Positions 41,071 to 50,570 are shown, counted from the stretch's first letter. The stretch is DNA of 64,000 nucleotides from Eubacteriales bacterium (GCA_030536515.1 JAUNPV010000001.1:62001-126000); one strand, 5' to 3'. Notes: generated by a model not told the origin, from the letters alone. Translations and numbers: made by a program.

Positions 41071-41856
41071 TTATTTCAGGCAGAACGCCAGAATGTACAG
41101 CGCCCAGATGTGGACCGGGTAGAAGATGTAGAAGAAATTTTTCATGCCCCGGCCCCGCTGGCCGTTGTACAGGGCCATGGGCACAGCGGCAAAGACCATC
41201 ATCCACTGGAAGCCGCCCCGGAGATACAGCAGGGCGGACAGGGCCGCCAGCACCCCAATCTGGGCCCAGCGGTATTTGCGCAGCACATAGAAGGCCGCCC
41301 CCAGGGCCGCCATGGCAATGCCGCCCTCCACGGTCATGATGTTGGGCACCAGCAGGGCAACCATGGCCAGGGCCCGGATGACATAGCCGGGGACATTGGG
41401 GTTGAAGGACAACTGGGCCACGGCCAGCAGGGGAGCCGCCATGAGCACCGGCACAAGGCACAGCCCCAGGGCCCCGGCGATTTTCCGGAAGCTCCGTTCC
41501 CGGATGCCCAGGACCAGCCGGTCCCAGAAGCTCATGTACAGCCCCGCCACAAAGAAGGTGGAAAAGGCGTTGTTCATCAGGACAACCTGGGGGTTTTTCA
41601 GAAGATTTTGCAGCAAAAAGGTGGACAGGGTCATCACCCAGCTGCCCACCAGCAGCCGCTTCAGGTAGGCCCTCCGGTCGTGGGTATAGTGAAAGCTGTC
41701 CGCCGCCAGAAACAGCAGCAGCGGAAACACCGGCCGCCCCAGGTACGTCAGCCACAGGGGAGCACCCACCGGGGCGAACATCTGGTGAATGTGGTCAAAG
41801 ACCATCAAAACGATGGCCAGAATTTTCAGATTGGTTGCGTTGCAGTATTTTTTCAT
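41071..41856 (-). CDS. TraX family membrane protein
   Basis: The 261-residue protein has about eight hydrophobic helices and the TraX opening NATNLKILAIVLMVFDHIHQ followed by YLGRPVFPLLLFLAADSFHYTHDR. TraX is named for the F-pilin acetylase, but in Firmicutes these proteins occur away from conjugation genes and probably acylate an envelope molecule. The start at 41856 has GGAGC about 8 bases upstream. It reads away from a palindromic repeat and no operon partner is present. Confidence 0.85.
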   Translation of the reverse strand: MKKYCNATNLKILAIVLMVFDHIHQMFAPVGAPLWLTYLGRPVFPLLLFLAADSFHYTHDRRAYLKRLLVGSWVMTLSTFLLQNLLKNPQVVLMNNAFSTFFVAGLYMSFWDRLVLGIRERSFRKIAGALGLCLVPVLMAAPLLAVAQLSFNPNVPGYVIRALAMVALLVPNIMTVEGGIAMAALGAAFYVLRKYRWAQIGVLAALSALLYLRGGFQWMMVFAAVPMALYNGQRGRGMKNFFYIFYPVHIWALYILAFCLK

Positions 41857-41904
41857 AATTGATGCTCCATGTTGATAGTTTAAGTCGGTGACAGAACCAC
41901 ACAC

Positions 41905-42036
41905 TGTCATTGCGAACCAGCGCTCACGCTGGTGTGGCAATCCGCTCTCCTTGCGACGCTCTGCGTCGCGCGATGCAAAGCATCGCAGGGGATTACGGAT
42001 TGCCACACCAGGAAAGCGGACTGGTTCGCAATGACA
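41905..42036. repeat. GTTCGCAATGACA-family palindromic repeat
   Basis: TGTCATTGCGAACCAG at the left is mirrored by CTGGTTCGCAATGACA at the right, enclosing GTGTGGCAATCCG / CGGATTGCCACAC and inner GCGACGC and GCGATGC hairpins. The same family is at 2250-2292 (half) and 61408-61553. Confidence 0.85.
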
Positions 42037-42042
42037 TGATTT

Positions 42043-42456
42043 TTATTCTTCTTCCTTGTGGACCTCCGCTGCGCCTCGCAGCAGGTCCTCGGCGGAGATG
42101 CCGTAGAGCCGGGCCAGGGCAATTAAATTGGAGGTGCTGGGGTCGGAGGTGCCGTTTTCCCATTTGCTCACCGCCTGGCGGGATACGCCAATGGCCTCGG
42201 AGACGAACTCCTGGGTCATTTTGCAGCGGATGCGGTTTTCCTTGAGAATCTCCGCCAGGGACCTGGTGATCAGGGCCTTCTCGTCCCGGACCTCCTTGGA
42301 GCTGATGTACTTGCGCAGGGCCTTGATGCTCAGCACAAGCAGATAAATTCCTCCGGCAACAATGGCAACACGGACCAGATACATCACCGCAATCAGGACG
42401 GTGGCGATGATGGCCGTGATGGCTCTGCCAGAGCTTGCGGCGGCTGTTAAAATCAT
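42043..42456 (-). CDS. XRE-family regulator with N-terminal membrane helix
   Basis: The 137-residue protein has a hydrophobic N-terminus (about 15-45, IIATVLIAVMYLVRVAIVAG), a short basic linker, and a Cro/CI helix-turn-helix at about 75-130 (MTQEFVSEAIGVSRQAVSKW, PSTSNLIALARLYGISAEDL). Such a layout tethers the DNA-binding domain to the membrane. AAAGGAG precedes the ATG. It is divergent from the NhaC antiporter gene, which is a plausible target together with its own promoter. Confidence 0.82.
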   Translation of the reverse strand: MILTAAASSGRAITAIIATVLIAVMYLVRVAIVAGGIYLLVLSIKALRKYISSKEVRDEKALITRSLAEILKENRIRCKMTQEFVSEAIGVSRQAVSKWENGTSDPSTSNLIALARLYGISAEDLLRGAAEVHKEEE

Positions 42457-42679
42457 ATGGATGCTCCTTTCATTTTTTTGTACCCTCATTCTATCAAAAA
42501 ACATCGGTTGCGTCCAGCAACTATGGCGCAATTTTCGGTTGCGGCAGCACTTTTTTGAAGGTTTCATGATAAAGCACACCCGTAGGGCGCGGCATCCCTG
42601 ACGCGCCGGATGTGGGCAGCTGCCTGCCCGGCACGTCCGGGAGGCCGTGCCCTGCGGCGATTTTCCTGGGGCGGATTCC

Positions 42680-42708
42680 TTGACATCCCTTCCGGGCTGT
42701 GGTACTCT
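42680..42708 (+). promoter_or_regulatory. Promoter of the NhaC-type antiporter
   Basis: TTGACA (42680-42685) and TACTCT (42703-42708) are 17 bases apart. A second -10-like TATACT lies about 10 bases downstream. Confidence 0.55.
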
Positions 42709-42753
42709 TATGTGGTATACTGCGGCAAAATACGTTTTAGAGGAGAGAGAACT

Positions 42754-44055
42754 ATGAAAAAAGGAAATGCGAAGGCGCTGCTGCCCATCGGCGTTTTTCT
42801 GGTCATGTATTTGGGGCTGGGCCTGCTGTTTGAGTATGGGATGCGCATTCCCATGGGCTTTTACAACATCCCCATCGTCATTGCCTTCCTGGTGGCCATT
42901 CTGGTGGCCTGTGTGCAGAATAAGGCACTGAGCTTTGACGAAAAGCTGGCCGTCATGGGAACCGGCGTGGGGGATAAGAACATCATCACCATGCTGCTGA
43001 TTTTCCTGGTGGCCGGGGCCTTTGTGGGCGTGGTGGGCCGCAGCTCGGCCCAGAGCGTGGCCTACTTCATGCTGGATTTGATTCCCGCAAAATTCGCGGT
43101 GGCGGTGCTGTTTGTGGTGGCCTGCTTTGTGTCCACCGCCATGGGCACCAGCGTGGGCACCATCACCCTGATTGCTCCCATCGCCGTGGAGGTGGCCCAG
43201 GCCTCCAGCTATTCCGTGGCATTGTGCGTGGGCACCGTGGTGGGCGGGGCCATGTTCGGCGACAACCTGTCCTTCATTTCCGACACCACCATCGCAGCCT
43301 GCAACGGCCAGGGCTGCGCCATGCGGGATAAGTTCAAGGGGAACTTCTGGATTGCCCTGCCTGCGGCTCTTGCCACCCTGGCGCTGATTCTGGCCCTGAC
43401 CCTGGGGAAGGAGACCACCGCCATTCACGGGGAATATAACCTCATTCAGATTCTGCCCTATGTGCTGGTGCTGGCCGGGGGCGTGGCGGGGATGAACGTG
43501 TTCCTGGTGCTGCTGGGAGGCATTGTGTCCGGCGGGGTTATCATGCTGGCCACCGGCCAGACCGCCGCCACCGACCTGCTGGCCAGCATGGGCTCCGGCG
43601 CAGCGGGAATGTTCGAAACCAGCATGGTTGCCATTCTGGTGGCGGCCATGTGCGCCCTGATTCGGGTCTACGGCGGCTTTGACGCATTGCTCAGCCTGAT
43701 TCGCCGCCTGTTCAAGGGCAGCAAGGGCGGCCAGGTGGGCATGGGCCTGCTGGTGTGCGCCATGGATGTGGCCACCGCCAACAACACCGTGGCCATCGTC
43801 ATGGCCAACCCCATCGCCAAGGAAATGAGCGAGGATTACGGCATCACCCCCCAGCGGACCGCCTGCCTGCTGGACACCTTCTCCTGCATCTCCCAGGGGG
43901 TCATCCCCTACGGCGCCCAGATGCTGGTGGCCATTTCCGCCACCGCCGAAATGGGCCACGTGATTTCCGCCTTTGACATCATGCAGTACCTGTTCTACCC
44001 CTATCTGCTGCTGGTCAGCTCCCTGGCGGCGATTTTCCTGGTGAAGAAAAAGTAA
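42754..44055 (+). CDS. NhaC-family Na+/H+ antiporter
   Basis: The 433-residue membrane protein has about eleven helices and the NhaC-type conserved segments FVSTAMGTSVGTITLIAPIA, GGAMFGDNLSFISDTTIAAC and DVATANNTVAIVMANPIAKE, which carry the polar membrane residues of the ion path. It should exchange Na+ (or an organic acid, as in related malate-lactate antiporters) for H+. AGGAGAG lies before the ATG. A terminator follows. Confidence 0.88.
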   Translation: MKKGNAKALLPIGVFLVMYLGLGLLFEYGMRIPMGFYNIPIVIAFLVAILVACVQNKALSFDEKLAVMGTGVGDKNIITMLLIFLVAGAFVGVVGRSSAQSVAYFMLDLIPAKFAVAVLFVVACFVSTAMGTSVGTITLIAPIAVEVAQASSYSVALCVGTVVGGAMFGDNLSFISDTTIAACNGQGCAMRDKFKGNFWIALPAALATLALILALTLGKETTAIHGEYNLIQILPYVLVLAGGVAGMNVFLVLLGGIVSGGVIMLATGQTAATDLLASMGSGAAGMFETSMVAILVAAMCALIRVYGGFDALLSLIRRLFKGSKGGQVGMGLLVCAMDVATANNTVAIVMANPIAKEMSEDYGITPQRTACLLDTFSCISQGVIPYGAQMLVAISATAEMGHVISAFDIMQYLFYPYLLLVSSLAAIFLVKKK

Positions 44056-44063
44056 ATCCTCGG

Positions 44064-44086
44064 GGAGGGCTGCGGCCCTCCTTTTT
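44064..44086 (+). terminator. Intrinsic terminator of the NhaC gene
   Basis: GGAGGGC pairs with GCCCTCC and is followed by TTTTT. Confidence 0.82.
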
Positions 44087-44110
44087 CCTGAAAAAGCATA
44101 TCAGGCCCAC

Positions 44111-44295
44111 TGTAGGGGAGGGTCACTGACCCTCCCGCCGAAAATCCGTTCAGGATTTTCGGATAACCCCCATGGGACCAGGTGTTTCACAATCAGGAAT
44201 TACGTGCCATTTTCAACTGCCTTTCCAATGAGAAAAGGCAGTTTGCGGCCCCCTCGCCGGGGACCGACGGGAGGGTCAGTGACCCTCCCCTACAG
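44111..44295. repeat. Large GTAGGG palindromic repeat
   Basis: GTAGGGGAGGGTCA...TGACCCTCCC is mirrored at the right end (GGGAGGGTCA...CTCCCCTAC), with inner AAAATCC/GGATTTT and TGCCATTTTC-region arms. The 304-bp gap 44056-44359 otherwise holds two terminators and no gene. Confidence 0.8.
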
Positions 44296-44317
44296 GACGT
44301 GCGAAGATTTTCATAGC

Positions 44318-44350
44318 AAAAGCGCCCCACTGGCCGTGGGGCGCTTTTCC
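44318..44350. terminator. Bidirectional terminator before phosphoglucomutase
   Basis: AAAAGCGCCCCAC pairs with GTGGGGCGCTTTT. Confidence 0.87.
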
Positions 44351-44359
44351 TTATAGAAT

Positions 44360-46042
44360 TTATGCCAGAATGGGCTTCAGTGCCTCGGCCAGGACGTTTT
44401 TCTGGGCCTCGGCTTCGTGAAGGTCCTTGCCCAGGGTGGTGAAGTAGGTTTTAATCTTGGGCTCGGTGCCGGAGGGGCGGACCACCACCGTTGCGCCGCC
44501 GTCCAGTGCGTAAATCAGCACGTTGGCAGCGGGCAGGCCGGTCTCCTGAGGCTTCTGGTAGTCCGTGACCTTGGTGACGGCGTAGCCGCCGATTTCCTTG
44601 GGCGGGTGATTGCGCAGGGACTCCATAATGGCGGCCATTTTGTCCATGCCGGAAAGGCCGGGGAACTCGAAGGAGTCCACCTTGTTCAGATACCGGCCGT
44701 ACTTGGCGTAGATTTCCTCCAGCCGCTCCTTGATGGACGAGCCGATGGAGCGGTAGTAGGCGGCCATTTCGCAGATGAGCATGGAGCCGATGACGGCATC
44801 CTTGTCCCGGACGTAGGGGCCTGCCAGGTAGCCGTAGCTCTCCTCGAAGCCGAAGATGAAGCGGTCCACCTCACCGGCGGCCTCCAGATTTGCAATCTGA
44901 TCGCCAATCCACTTAAAGCCTGTCAGCACGCTGCGCATTTCCACGCCGTAGTTCTTGGCCACAGCGTCGGCCAGGGGGGTGGAGACAATGGACTTGACGG
45001 CCACGGCGTTTTTGGGCATGGTGCCCTTCTCGATGCGGCCCTGGCAGATGTAGTCCAGCAGCAGCACGCCCACCTCGTTGCCGGAGACCAGCTCGTAGGA
45101 GCCGTCGGGGCACTTGATGGCAATGCCCACCCGGTCGGCATCGGGGTCCGTTGCCAGCATCAGGTCGGCCCCCTCCTTCTTCGCCAGCTCCAGGCCCAGC
45201 CGCAGAGCCTCGAAAATCTCCGGGTTGGGGTAGGGGCAGGTGGGGAAGTTGCCGTCGGGGTACTTCTGCTCGGGGACGATGGTGATGTCGTCAATGCCAA
45301 TATCGTTTAAGATACGGGTGACGGGCACCAGGCCGGAGCCGTTCAGGGGGGAGTACACCAGCTTGAGGCCCGCAGTCTTGCACAGACCCGGCCGGACGGA
45401 CCGGGACTTGATGGCATCGTAGAGGGCTTCCTTGCAATCGTCCTCCACGTACTGGATGAGGCCCTGGGCCACGCCCTCGTCAAAGGGGATGTACTTTGCC
45501 CCCTCCAGAATGTCGGTGTTCTGGATTTCGGCGTAGACAATGGCGGCGGCATCGTCGGTCATCTGGCAGCCGTCGGGGCCGTAGGCCTTGTAGCCGTTGT
45601 ACTTGGCGGGGTTGTGGGAGGCGGTTACCATAATGCCGGCGTTGGCATGGTAGTAGCGGGTGGCGAAGCTCAGGGCGGGCACGGGCATGAGAGCATCGTA
45701 AATGCGGACCCGGATGCCGTTGCCGGCCAGCACGGAGGCGGCGGTTTTGGCGAAGACATCGGAGTTGATGCGGCTGTCGTAGGAGATGGCCACCAGCTGG
45801 CTGCCGCCCTGGGTCTTGACCCAGTTGGCCAGGCCCTGGGTGGCCTGACGGACCACGTAAATATTCATCCGGTTGGAGCCTGCGCCCAGCACGCCCCGCA
45901 GGCCTGCGGTGCCGAATTTCAGGCTCACCGCAAAGCGGTCCTTGATCTGCTCGTCCTGGCCCTCGATGGAGCGCAGCTCCCGGATCAGGGCGGGGTCCTC
46001 CAGCTCTGCGGCAAGCCAGCGCTTGTAATCATCCATGTACAT
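44360..46042 (-). CDS. Phosphoglucomutase / phosphomannomutase (alpha-PGM)
   Basis: The 560-residue enzyme interconverts glucose-1-P and glucose-6-P (or mannose analogues). It has the catalytic phosphoserine loop GIMVTASHNPAKYNGYK, the metal loop ATDPDADRVG, the sugar-binding loop FGFEESYGYL and the phosphate loop VVRPSGTEPKIK. The length fits the PgcA-like branch. The ATG at 46042 has AAGGTG 7 bases upstream. It stands alone with its own promoter and terminator. Confidence 0.95.
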   Translation of the reverse strand: MYMDDYKRWLAAELEDPALIRELRSIEGQDEQIKDRFAVSLKFGTAGLRGVLGAGSNRMNIYVVRQATQGLANWVKTQGGSQLVAISYDSRINSDVFAKTAASVLAGNGIRVRIYDALMPVPALSFATRYYHANAGIMVTASHNPAKYNGYKAYGPDGCQMTDDAAAIVYAEIQNTDILEGAKYIPFDEGVAQGLIQYVEDDCKEALYDAIKSRSVRPGLCKTAGLKLVYSPLNGSGLVPVTRILNDIGIDDITIVPEQKYPDGNFPTCPYPNPEIFEALRLGLELAKKEGADLMLATDPDADRVGIAIKCPDGSYELVSGNEVGVLLLDYICQGRIEKGTMPKNAVAVKSIVSTPLADAVAKNYGVEMRSVLTGFKWIGDQIANLEAAGEVDRFIFGFEESYGYLAGPYVRDKDAVIGSMLICEMAAYYRSIGSSIKERLEEIYAKYGRYLNKVDSFEFPGLSGMDKMAAIMESLRNHPPKEIGGYAVTKVTDYQKPQETGLPAANVLIYALDGGATVVVRPSGTEPKIKTYFTTLGKDLHEAEAQKNVLAEALKPILA

Positions 46043-46103
46043 ATGAATCACCTTTTCCTTCCAATGGTTGATAAAATTTTTTCTGCGCAATTTCATCAAA
46101 TAT

Positions 46104-46132
46104 ACTATAATCCATTCTCCATCATTTGTCAA
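46104..46132 (-). promoter_or_regulatory. Promoter of phosphoglucomutase
   Basis: TTGACA (46127-46132) and TATAGT (46104-46109) on the minus strand are 17 bases apart. Confidence 0.8.
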
Positions 46133-46185
46133 TGTTGTATTGTTTGCCCAGCGAAAATCCGCCTGAGGAAAAATCCGGGAATCGG

Positions 46186-46214
46186 TTGCTTTTTTGAAAT
46201 AAATAGGATAAAAT
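46186..46214 (+). promoter_or_regulatory. Promoter of the MATE-SGNH operon
   Basis: TTGCTT (46186-46191) and TAAAAT (46209-46214) are 17 bases apart, divergent from the phosphoglucomutase promoter. Confidence 0.7.
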
Positions 46215-46254
46215 AAAGTGTTGATAGAAATATTTTGACAAGAGGTGTGTATTT

Positions 46255-47673
46255 GTGAGACTGAAAGAGCTTTTTTCAGCCAAGGACATGACCCAGGGGG
46301 CGCCCTGGAAGCGGATTTTGGAATTTACCATTCCCATGCTGCTGGGAAATGTGGCCCAGCAGCTGTATAACACGGCGGACTCCGTCATTGTCGGCCACTA
46401 CATCGGCGATTTGGCCCTGGCGGCGGTGGGCAGCGCAGGTCCCATTTTGAATCTGCTGCTGGCGCTGTTCGTGGGCATTTCCACGGGGGCGGGCATTGTG
46501 GTGTCCCAGAGCTTCGGCGCCCGGGACCGGGACGGGCTGACCCACAGCATCGGCAGCTGCATCGCCCTGTCCGCCGTGGCCTCGGTGATTATCATGGTGG
46601 TGGGGCCGCTGACCAGTATGCCCATGCTGCGGCTGCTGGGGACCCCGGAGACCATCATCTACTGGTGCCGGGACTATCTGAACATTTTCTTTGTGGGCAT
46701 TGTGGGCTTTTTCTTCTACAATATGCTCTCCGGCGTTCTCAGAGGCCTGGGGGACAGCGCATCGGCATTGCTGTTCCTGCTGGCGGCAGCGGCGCTGAAC
46801 GTGGTGCTGGACATTGTGTTTGTTGCCTATTTCGACATGGGCGTGGCAGGCGTGGCTCTGGCTACGGTGATTGCCCAGGCCATTTCCGCGGTGATGTGCT
46901 ATATGAAGCTGCTGCGGATGGCGGACCTGTTCGACCTGGGGCTGCACACCATCCGCCTGCGGCCTGCCATGGCCGGCAGGATTCTGCGCATCGGCGTGCC
47001 CTCGGGCATTACCCAGGCCATTATGGCCATGGCGGGCATGGTGGTGCTGAACCTGACCAACGCCATGGGCGAAATGGTCATCGCCTGCTCCGTGATTATC
47101 ATGCGGGTGGACGGCTTTGCCATGATGCCCAACTTCTCCTTCGGCCAGGCCATGTCCGTCTACGCCGGGCAGAACGTGGGCGCAAGGAAATTTGACCGGG
47201 TGTTCAGCGGCGTGCGCCAGGGCGGCCTCATTGCCGCCGGCTTTTCCACGGTCATTACCGTGGTGCTGCTGTTTTTCAGCAAGTACCTGTTCGCCTTCTT
47301 CACCGACACCCCGGAGCTCATCGACCTGGCGGTGCGGATGATTCGGCTGATGGCCGTGGGCTACATCTGCATTTCCGTCACCCAGGTGCTGGGCGGCGTT
47401 ATGCGGGGGGCGGGGGATACGGTGACGCCTATGTGGGTGTCCATTATCTCCACCATCATCATCCGGGTGCCGACGGCCTATCTCATTGCCTATTTCACCA
47501 GAAGCGAGGCTTACCCCCACGGCGCACCCTGGGCCCTGTTCGGCTCGCTGATGATTTCCTGGGCCCTGGGCATGGTGATTTCCATTGCCGTCTACGCGGC
47601 AGGCAGGTGGAAGAAGAAAATGTACGCCGCCCGGGAAAATGGCGTGGGGGAGAAGCAGGAGGCAGGCCGATGA
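46255..47673 (+). CDS. MATE family efflux transporter
   Basis: The 472-residue membrane protein has twelve predicted helices in two homologous halves, with the MATE openings WKRILEFTIPMLLGNVAQQLYNTADSVIVG-type and, in the second half, AGRILRIGVPSGITQAIMAM. It should export drugs or metabolites by Na+ or H+ antiport. It starts at GTG 46255, preceded by AGAGGTG. The next gene overlaps by four bases (ATGA). Confidence 0.93.
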   Translation: MRLKELFSAKDMTQGAPWKRILEFTIPMLLGNVAQQLYNTADSVIVGHYIGDLALAAVGSAGPILNLLLALFVGISTGAGIVVSQSFGARDRDGLTHSIGSCIALSAVASVIIMVVGPLTSMPMLRLLGTPETIIYWCRDYLNIFFVGIVGFFFYNMLSGVLRGLGDSASALLFLLAAAALNVVLDIVFVAYFDMGVAGVALATVIAQAISAVMCYMKLLRMADLFDLGLHTIRLRPAMAGRILRIGVPSGITQAIMAMAGMVVLNLTNAMGEMVIACSVIIMRVDGFAMMPNFSFGQAMSVYAGQNVGARKFDRVFSGVRQGGLIAAGFSTVITVVLLFFSKYLFAFFTDTPELIDLAVRMIRLMAVGYICISVTQVLGGVMRGAGDTVTPMWVSIISTIIIRVPTAYLIAYFTRSEAYPHGAPWALFGSLMISWALGMVISIAVYAAGRWKKKMYAARENGVGEKQEAGR

Positions 47674-48797
47674 ACGAACAGCGCTGGGTCAGCGTCTGGG
47701 GCAACGCCGTCAGCGTGGCGGAGAACCGCCCGGAGCGGTACGCCCGGGACATCACCATCCGCTACCCCATCCACATCCCCTTCGGCGGCAGCGCCATCCG
47801 TCTGACCTTTGACAATTACTGCGGCACAGAGCCGGTCACCCTGAATAAAACCACGGTTTTCTACGGCGGCAGCTTCCACAGCGTTTCCTTCGGCGGCCGG
47901 GCGGCGGTGACCATCCCCGCCGGGGAGCGGGTGGTGACGGACCCCCTGGACATCTGCCTCAACGAGGGGGAGATTGTCCAGGTGAGCTTCTATTTAAAGG
48001 ACTTCACCCTCATGCGCTCCGTGGTCTATGCCTGCGGCCCACTGTCCGAGGGGCTGTACGCCAACGGGGACCAGACGGAAAATGCCCAAATTGACATCAT
48101 CACCTCCCGCCGGACCCATCTGTTCTATTTTCTGAGCAATGTGTCCGTGCGGACCGCCGGGGACAACCGGGCGGTGGTGTGCTATGGCGACTCCATCACC
48201 GCCCAGGACTGGCCGGACTATCTGGCCCTGCGGTGCTTCCGGGAGGGGTACGGGAAAACCGCCGTCATCCGCCGGGCGGCCTCAGGGACCCGGATTCTCC
48301 GGGAGTACAGCTGCCTGACCTACGAGTCCTACGGCCTCATGGGAAGCAGCCGCTTTGCCCACGAGGTCCCCACCGACGGGGCGGACACCGTCATCATCCA
48401 GCAGGGCATCAACGACATCATCCATCCCGTGGGGGTGGACGTGAACGTGTTCCGGCCCATGAGCGACCTGCCCACGGTGGAGCAGCTCATCGGCGGCTTG
48501 AAGGAATACATCGCCCTGGCCCGGGCCTTTGGAATGAAGGTCTATGTGGGGACCCTGCTGCCCATGGGCGGCTGGCGGACCGACGCCGCCTTCCGCCAGG
48601 CCCTGCGCCACGGCTGCAACGATTTTATCCGCACCACGGACCTGATCGATGGCTGCATCGACTTTGATAAAGCCCTCCGGGACCCGGACCGGCCGGACTA
48701 TTTCAGACCGGAGTACGACTCCGGCGACCACCTGCACCCCAGCCGGGCGGGGTACGAACGGATGGCCATGGAGATACCGGCGGCGCTGTTAAAGTAA
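47670..48797 (+). CDS. SGNH/GDSL-type hydrolase
   Basis: The 375-residue protein has an N-terminal beta-sandwich (about 1-160) and a C-terminal SGNH hydrolase domain with catalytic Ser in CYGDSITAQD (block I), Gly in RRAASGTRI, Asn in QQGINDIIHP and the D-x2-H pair in SGDHLHPS. It should be an esterase, probably acting on acylated carbohydrate. No signal peptide is visible, so it is likely cytoplasmic. Its start overlaps the MATE stop, indicating co-expression. Confidence 0.88.
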   Translation: MNEQRWVSVWGNAVSVAENRPERYARDITIRYPIHIPFGGSAIRLTFDNYCGTEPVTLNKTTVFYGGSFHSVSFGGRAAVTIPAGERVVTDPLDICLNEGEIVQVSFYLKDFTLMRSVVYACGPLSEGLYANGDQTENAQIDIITSRRTHLFYFLSNVSVRTAGDNRAVVCYGDSITAQDWPDYLALRCFREGYGKTAVIRRAASGTRILREYSCLTYESYGLMGSSRFAHEVPTDGADTVIIQQGINDIIHPVGVDVNVFRPMSDLPTVEQLIGGLKEYIALARAFGMKVYVGTLLPMGGWRTDAAFRQALRHGCNDFIRTTDLIDGCIDFDKALRDPDRPDYFRPEYDSGDHLHPSRAGYERMAMEIPAALLK

Positions 48798-48851
48798 TAG
48801 GCATCGCCGCCGTGCTGCCCCATTGCGACAGCTCAAAATGGGGAAGCCGCC

Positions 48852-48880
48852 CGGACAGCCGCAAGGGCTGTCCCTACGGA
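48852..48880. repeat. Half GTAGGG palindromic repeat
   Basis: CGGACAGCCGCAAGGGCTGTCCCTACG is a single hairpin half of the family, upstream of the first LRR gene. Confidence 0.65.
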
Positions 48881-48926
48881 AATTTGATTCGAAAATCCAT
48901 TTTAATTCAACGTTGGAGGCTTTTTT

Positions 48927-50570
48927 GTGAACAAGGCTATCAAAATTCTGCTGGTCATTGCCCTGGTGCTGGCGTTGACCGCCGCCGGTGTGGGCGGGTA
49001 TATCTGGTATCGCAGCACCCATGTGTTTGTGGATGGGGATGCCTATCCCATGAAGGCCCAGAGCCTGGATTTGCGGGAGAAGGACATTTCCATCCGCTAT
49101 TTTGACCAGCTCCAGGCCCAGCTGCCCGGCTGCGACATTCTGTGGAACGTGCCCTTCCAGGGCGGCAGAGTCCAGAGCGACGCCCAGGATGTGACCATGA
49201 CCGCCGTATCCAAGGAGGAGGTGGCGGTGCTCGCCTATTTCCCCAACCTGAAAGCCGTGTCCGCCATAGGGTGCACCGACTATCCGGGGCTGGAGGCCCT
49301 GAAAGCGGAGCGGCCGGACCTGGAGGTCAAATACCAGGTGGACCTGGGCGGGACCGCCCTGGCCCCCGATGCGGTGGAGGCGGAGCTGAGCCCCGGGGCG
49401 TATACCTTTGAGGCGCTGAAGGAAAACCTTCAATATTTGACCAGCCTGGAAAGCCTGGTGCTGAAGACCCCGGAGCTGTCCCTGGAGCAGATTGACGAGC
49501 TGAAGGCCGCTTATGAAGATATGGACATCGTCTGCACCGTGGAGCTTATGGGCCGGGAGTGGGACACCGAGACCAAAACCCTGGACCTGACGGACCTGGA
49601 CCCGGCGGAGGCAGCCTCGGCGGCGGAGAAACTGGCGATGCTTCCCCAGCTTGAGACGGTGGAGCTGTCCGCCGGGGAGAGCAGGCTTTCCATGGCGGAT
49701 GTGAAAACCCTCCGGGATGCCGCCCCGGAGGTCCAGTTCCACTATGCCTTCGACTTCTTCGGCGACACCATCTCCACCACAGACCAGGAGGTCTACATTA
49801 AAAATAAGCAGATTGGCGACGACAACCTGGATCAGGTCCGCCAGGCCCTGGACATTATGGACCCTGCCTGCCAGCGGTTCGTGCTGGAAAACTGCAAAAT
49901 TTCCAACGAGGAAATGGCCAAGCTCCGGGAGGAATACCGGGGCCGGGTGAAGGTGGTCTGGCGGGTGTATTTCAGCGAGGAGGGCAGCTGCCTGACGGAC
50001 CGGGAGGTCATCAAGGCGGTTTACGGCCTGACGGACCGGAACAGCCAGAACCTCAAATACTGCGAGGATGCCCGGTTCTGCGACTTTGGCCACAACGAGC
50101 TGCTGTTCGATTGCAGCTTCGTGGCGGGAATGCCCAATTTGGAGGCCATCATCCTGTCCGGCTCTCCCATCAAGAGCATCGATGCCTTTAAGGACCACAA
50201 GAAGCTCAAATTCCTGGAGCTGGCCTTCTGCGGCTATATCGAGGACCTGTCCCCCCTGGCCAGCTGTGAAAATCTGGAAATGCTGAATGTCTCCGCCACC
50301 AAGGTCAGCGACATCACTCCCGTCATGGACCTGCCGCTGAAGTATTTCAGCGCCAAGAACCCCAAGTTCCCCGAGGAGCAGCAGGAAGAATATGAGGAAA
50401 AGAACCCGGACTGCTGGTCCTCCTTCCAGAAGGAGGGCGACGCCGTCCAGCCCTACGGCCAGGGCTGGCGCTACGACAAGGAAAACAAGGCCCTGCCCTA
50501 CTATGAGATGCTCAGAAGCAAGGAGGTCTTCTACTACGACGGGCCGATTATGAATACCACCAGATGGTAA
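48927..50570 (+). CDS. Membrane-anchored leucine-rich-repeat protein, paralogue 1
   Basis: The 547-residue protein has one N-terminal helix (about 5-27, IKILLVIALVLALTAAGVGG), then an exposed region with a conserved head (STHVFVDGDAYP, LPGCDILWNVPFQG) and irregular leucine-rich repeats around 380-460 (MPNLEAIILSGSPIKSIDAF, HKKLKFLELAFCGYIEDLSP, CENLEMLNVSATKVSDITPV). It probably faces outwards. It starts at GTG 48927 with TTGGAGG 7 bases upstream. The second copy is at 52422-54107; function is unknown. Confidence 0.8.
   Translation: MNKAIKILLVIALVLALTAAGVGGYIWYRSTHVFVDGDAYPMKAQSLDLREKDISIRYFDQLQAQLPGCDILWNVPFQGGRVQSDAQDVTMTAVSKEEVAVLAYFPNLKAVSAIGCTDYPGLEALKAERPDLEVKYQVDLGGTALAPDAVEAELSPGAYTFEALKENLQYLTSLESLVLKTPELSLEQIDELKAAYEDMDIVCTVELMGREWDTETKTLDLTDLDPAEAASAAEKLAMLPQLETVELSAGESRLSMADVKTLRDAAPEVQFHYAFDFFGDTISTTDQEVYIKNKQIGDDNLDQVRQALDIMDPACQRFVLENCKISNEEMAKLREEYRGRVKVVWRVYFSEEGSCLTDREVIKAVYGLTDRNSQNLKYCEDARFCDFGHNELLFDCSFVAGMPNLEAIILSGSPIKSIDAFKDHKKLKFLELAFCGYIEDLSPLASCENLEMLNVSATKVSDITPVMDLPLKYFSAKNPKFPEEQQEEYEEKNPDCWSSFQKEGDAVQPYGQGWRYDKENKALPYYEMLRSKEVFYYDGPIMNTTRW

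Noticed and set aside
42043..43959. Treating the whole 638-codon minus frame as one protein
   Set aside because: Only the last 137 codons have a ribosome site and a regulator domain; the rest is antisense to the NhaC gene and crosses its promoter.
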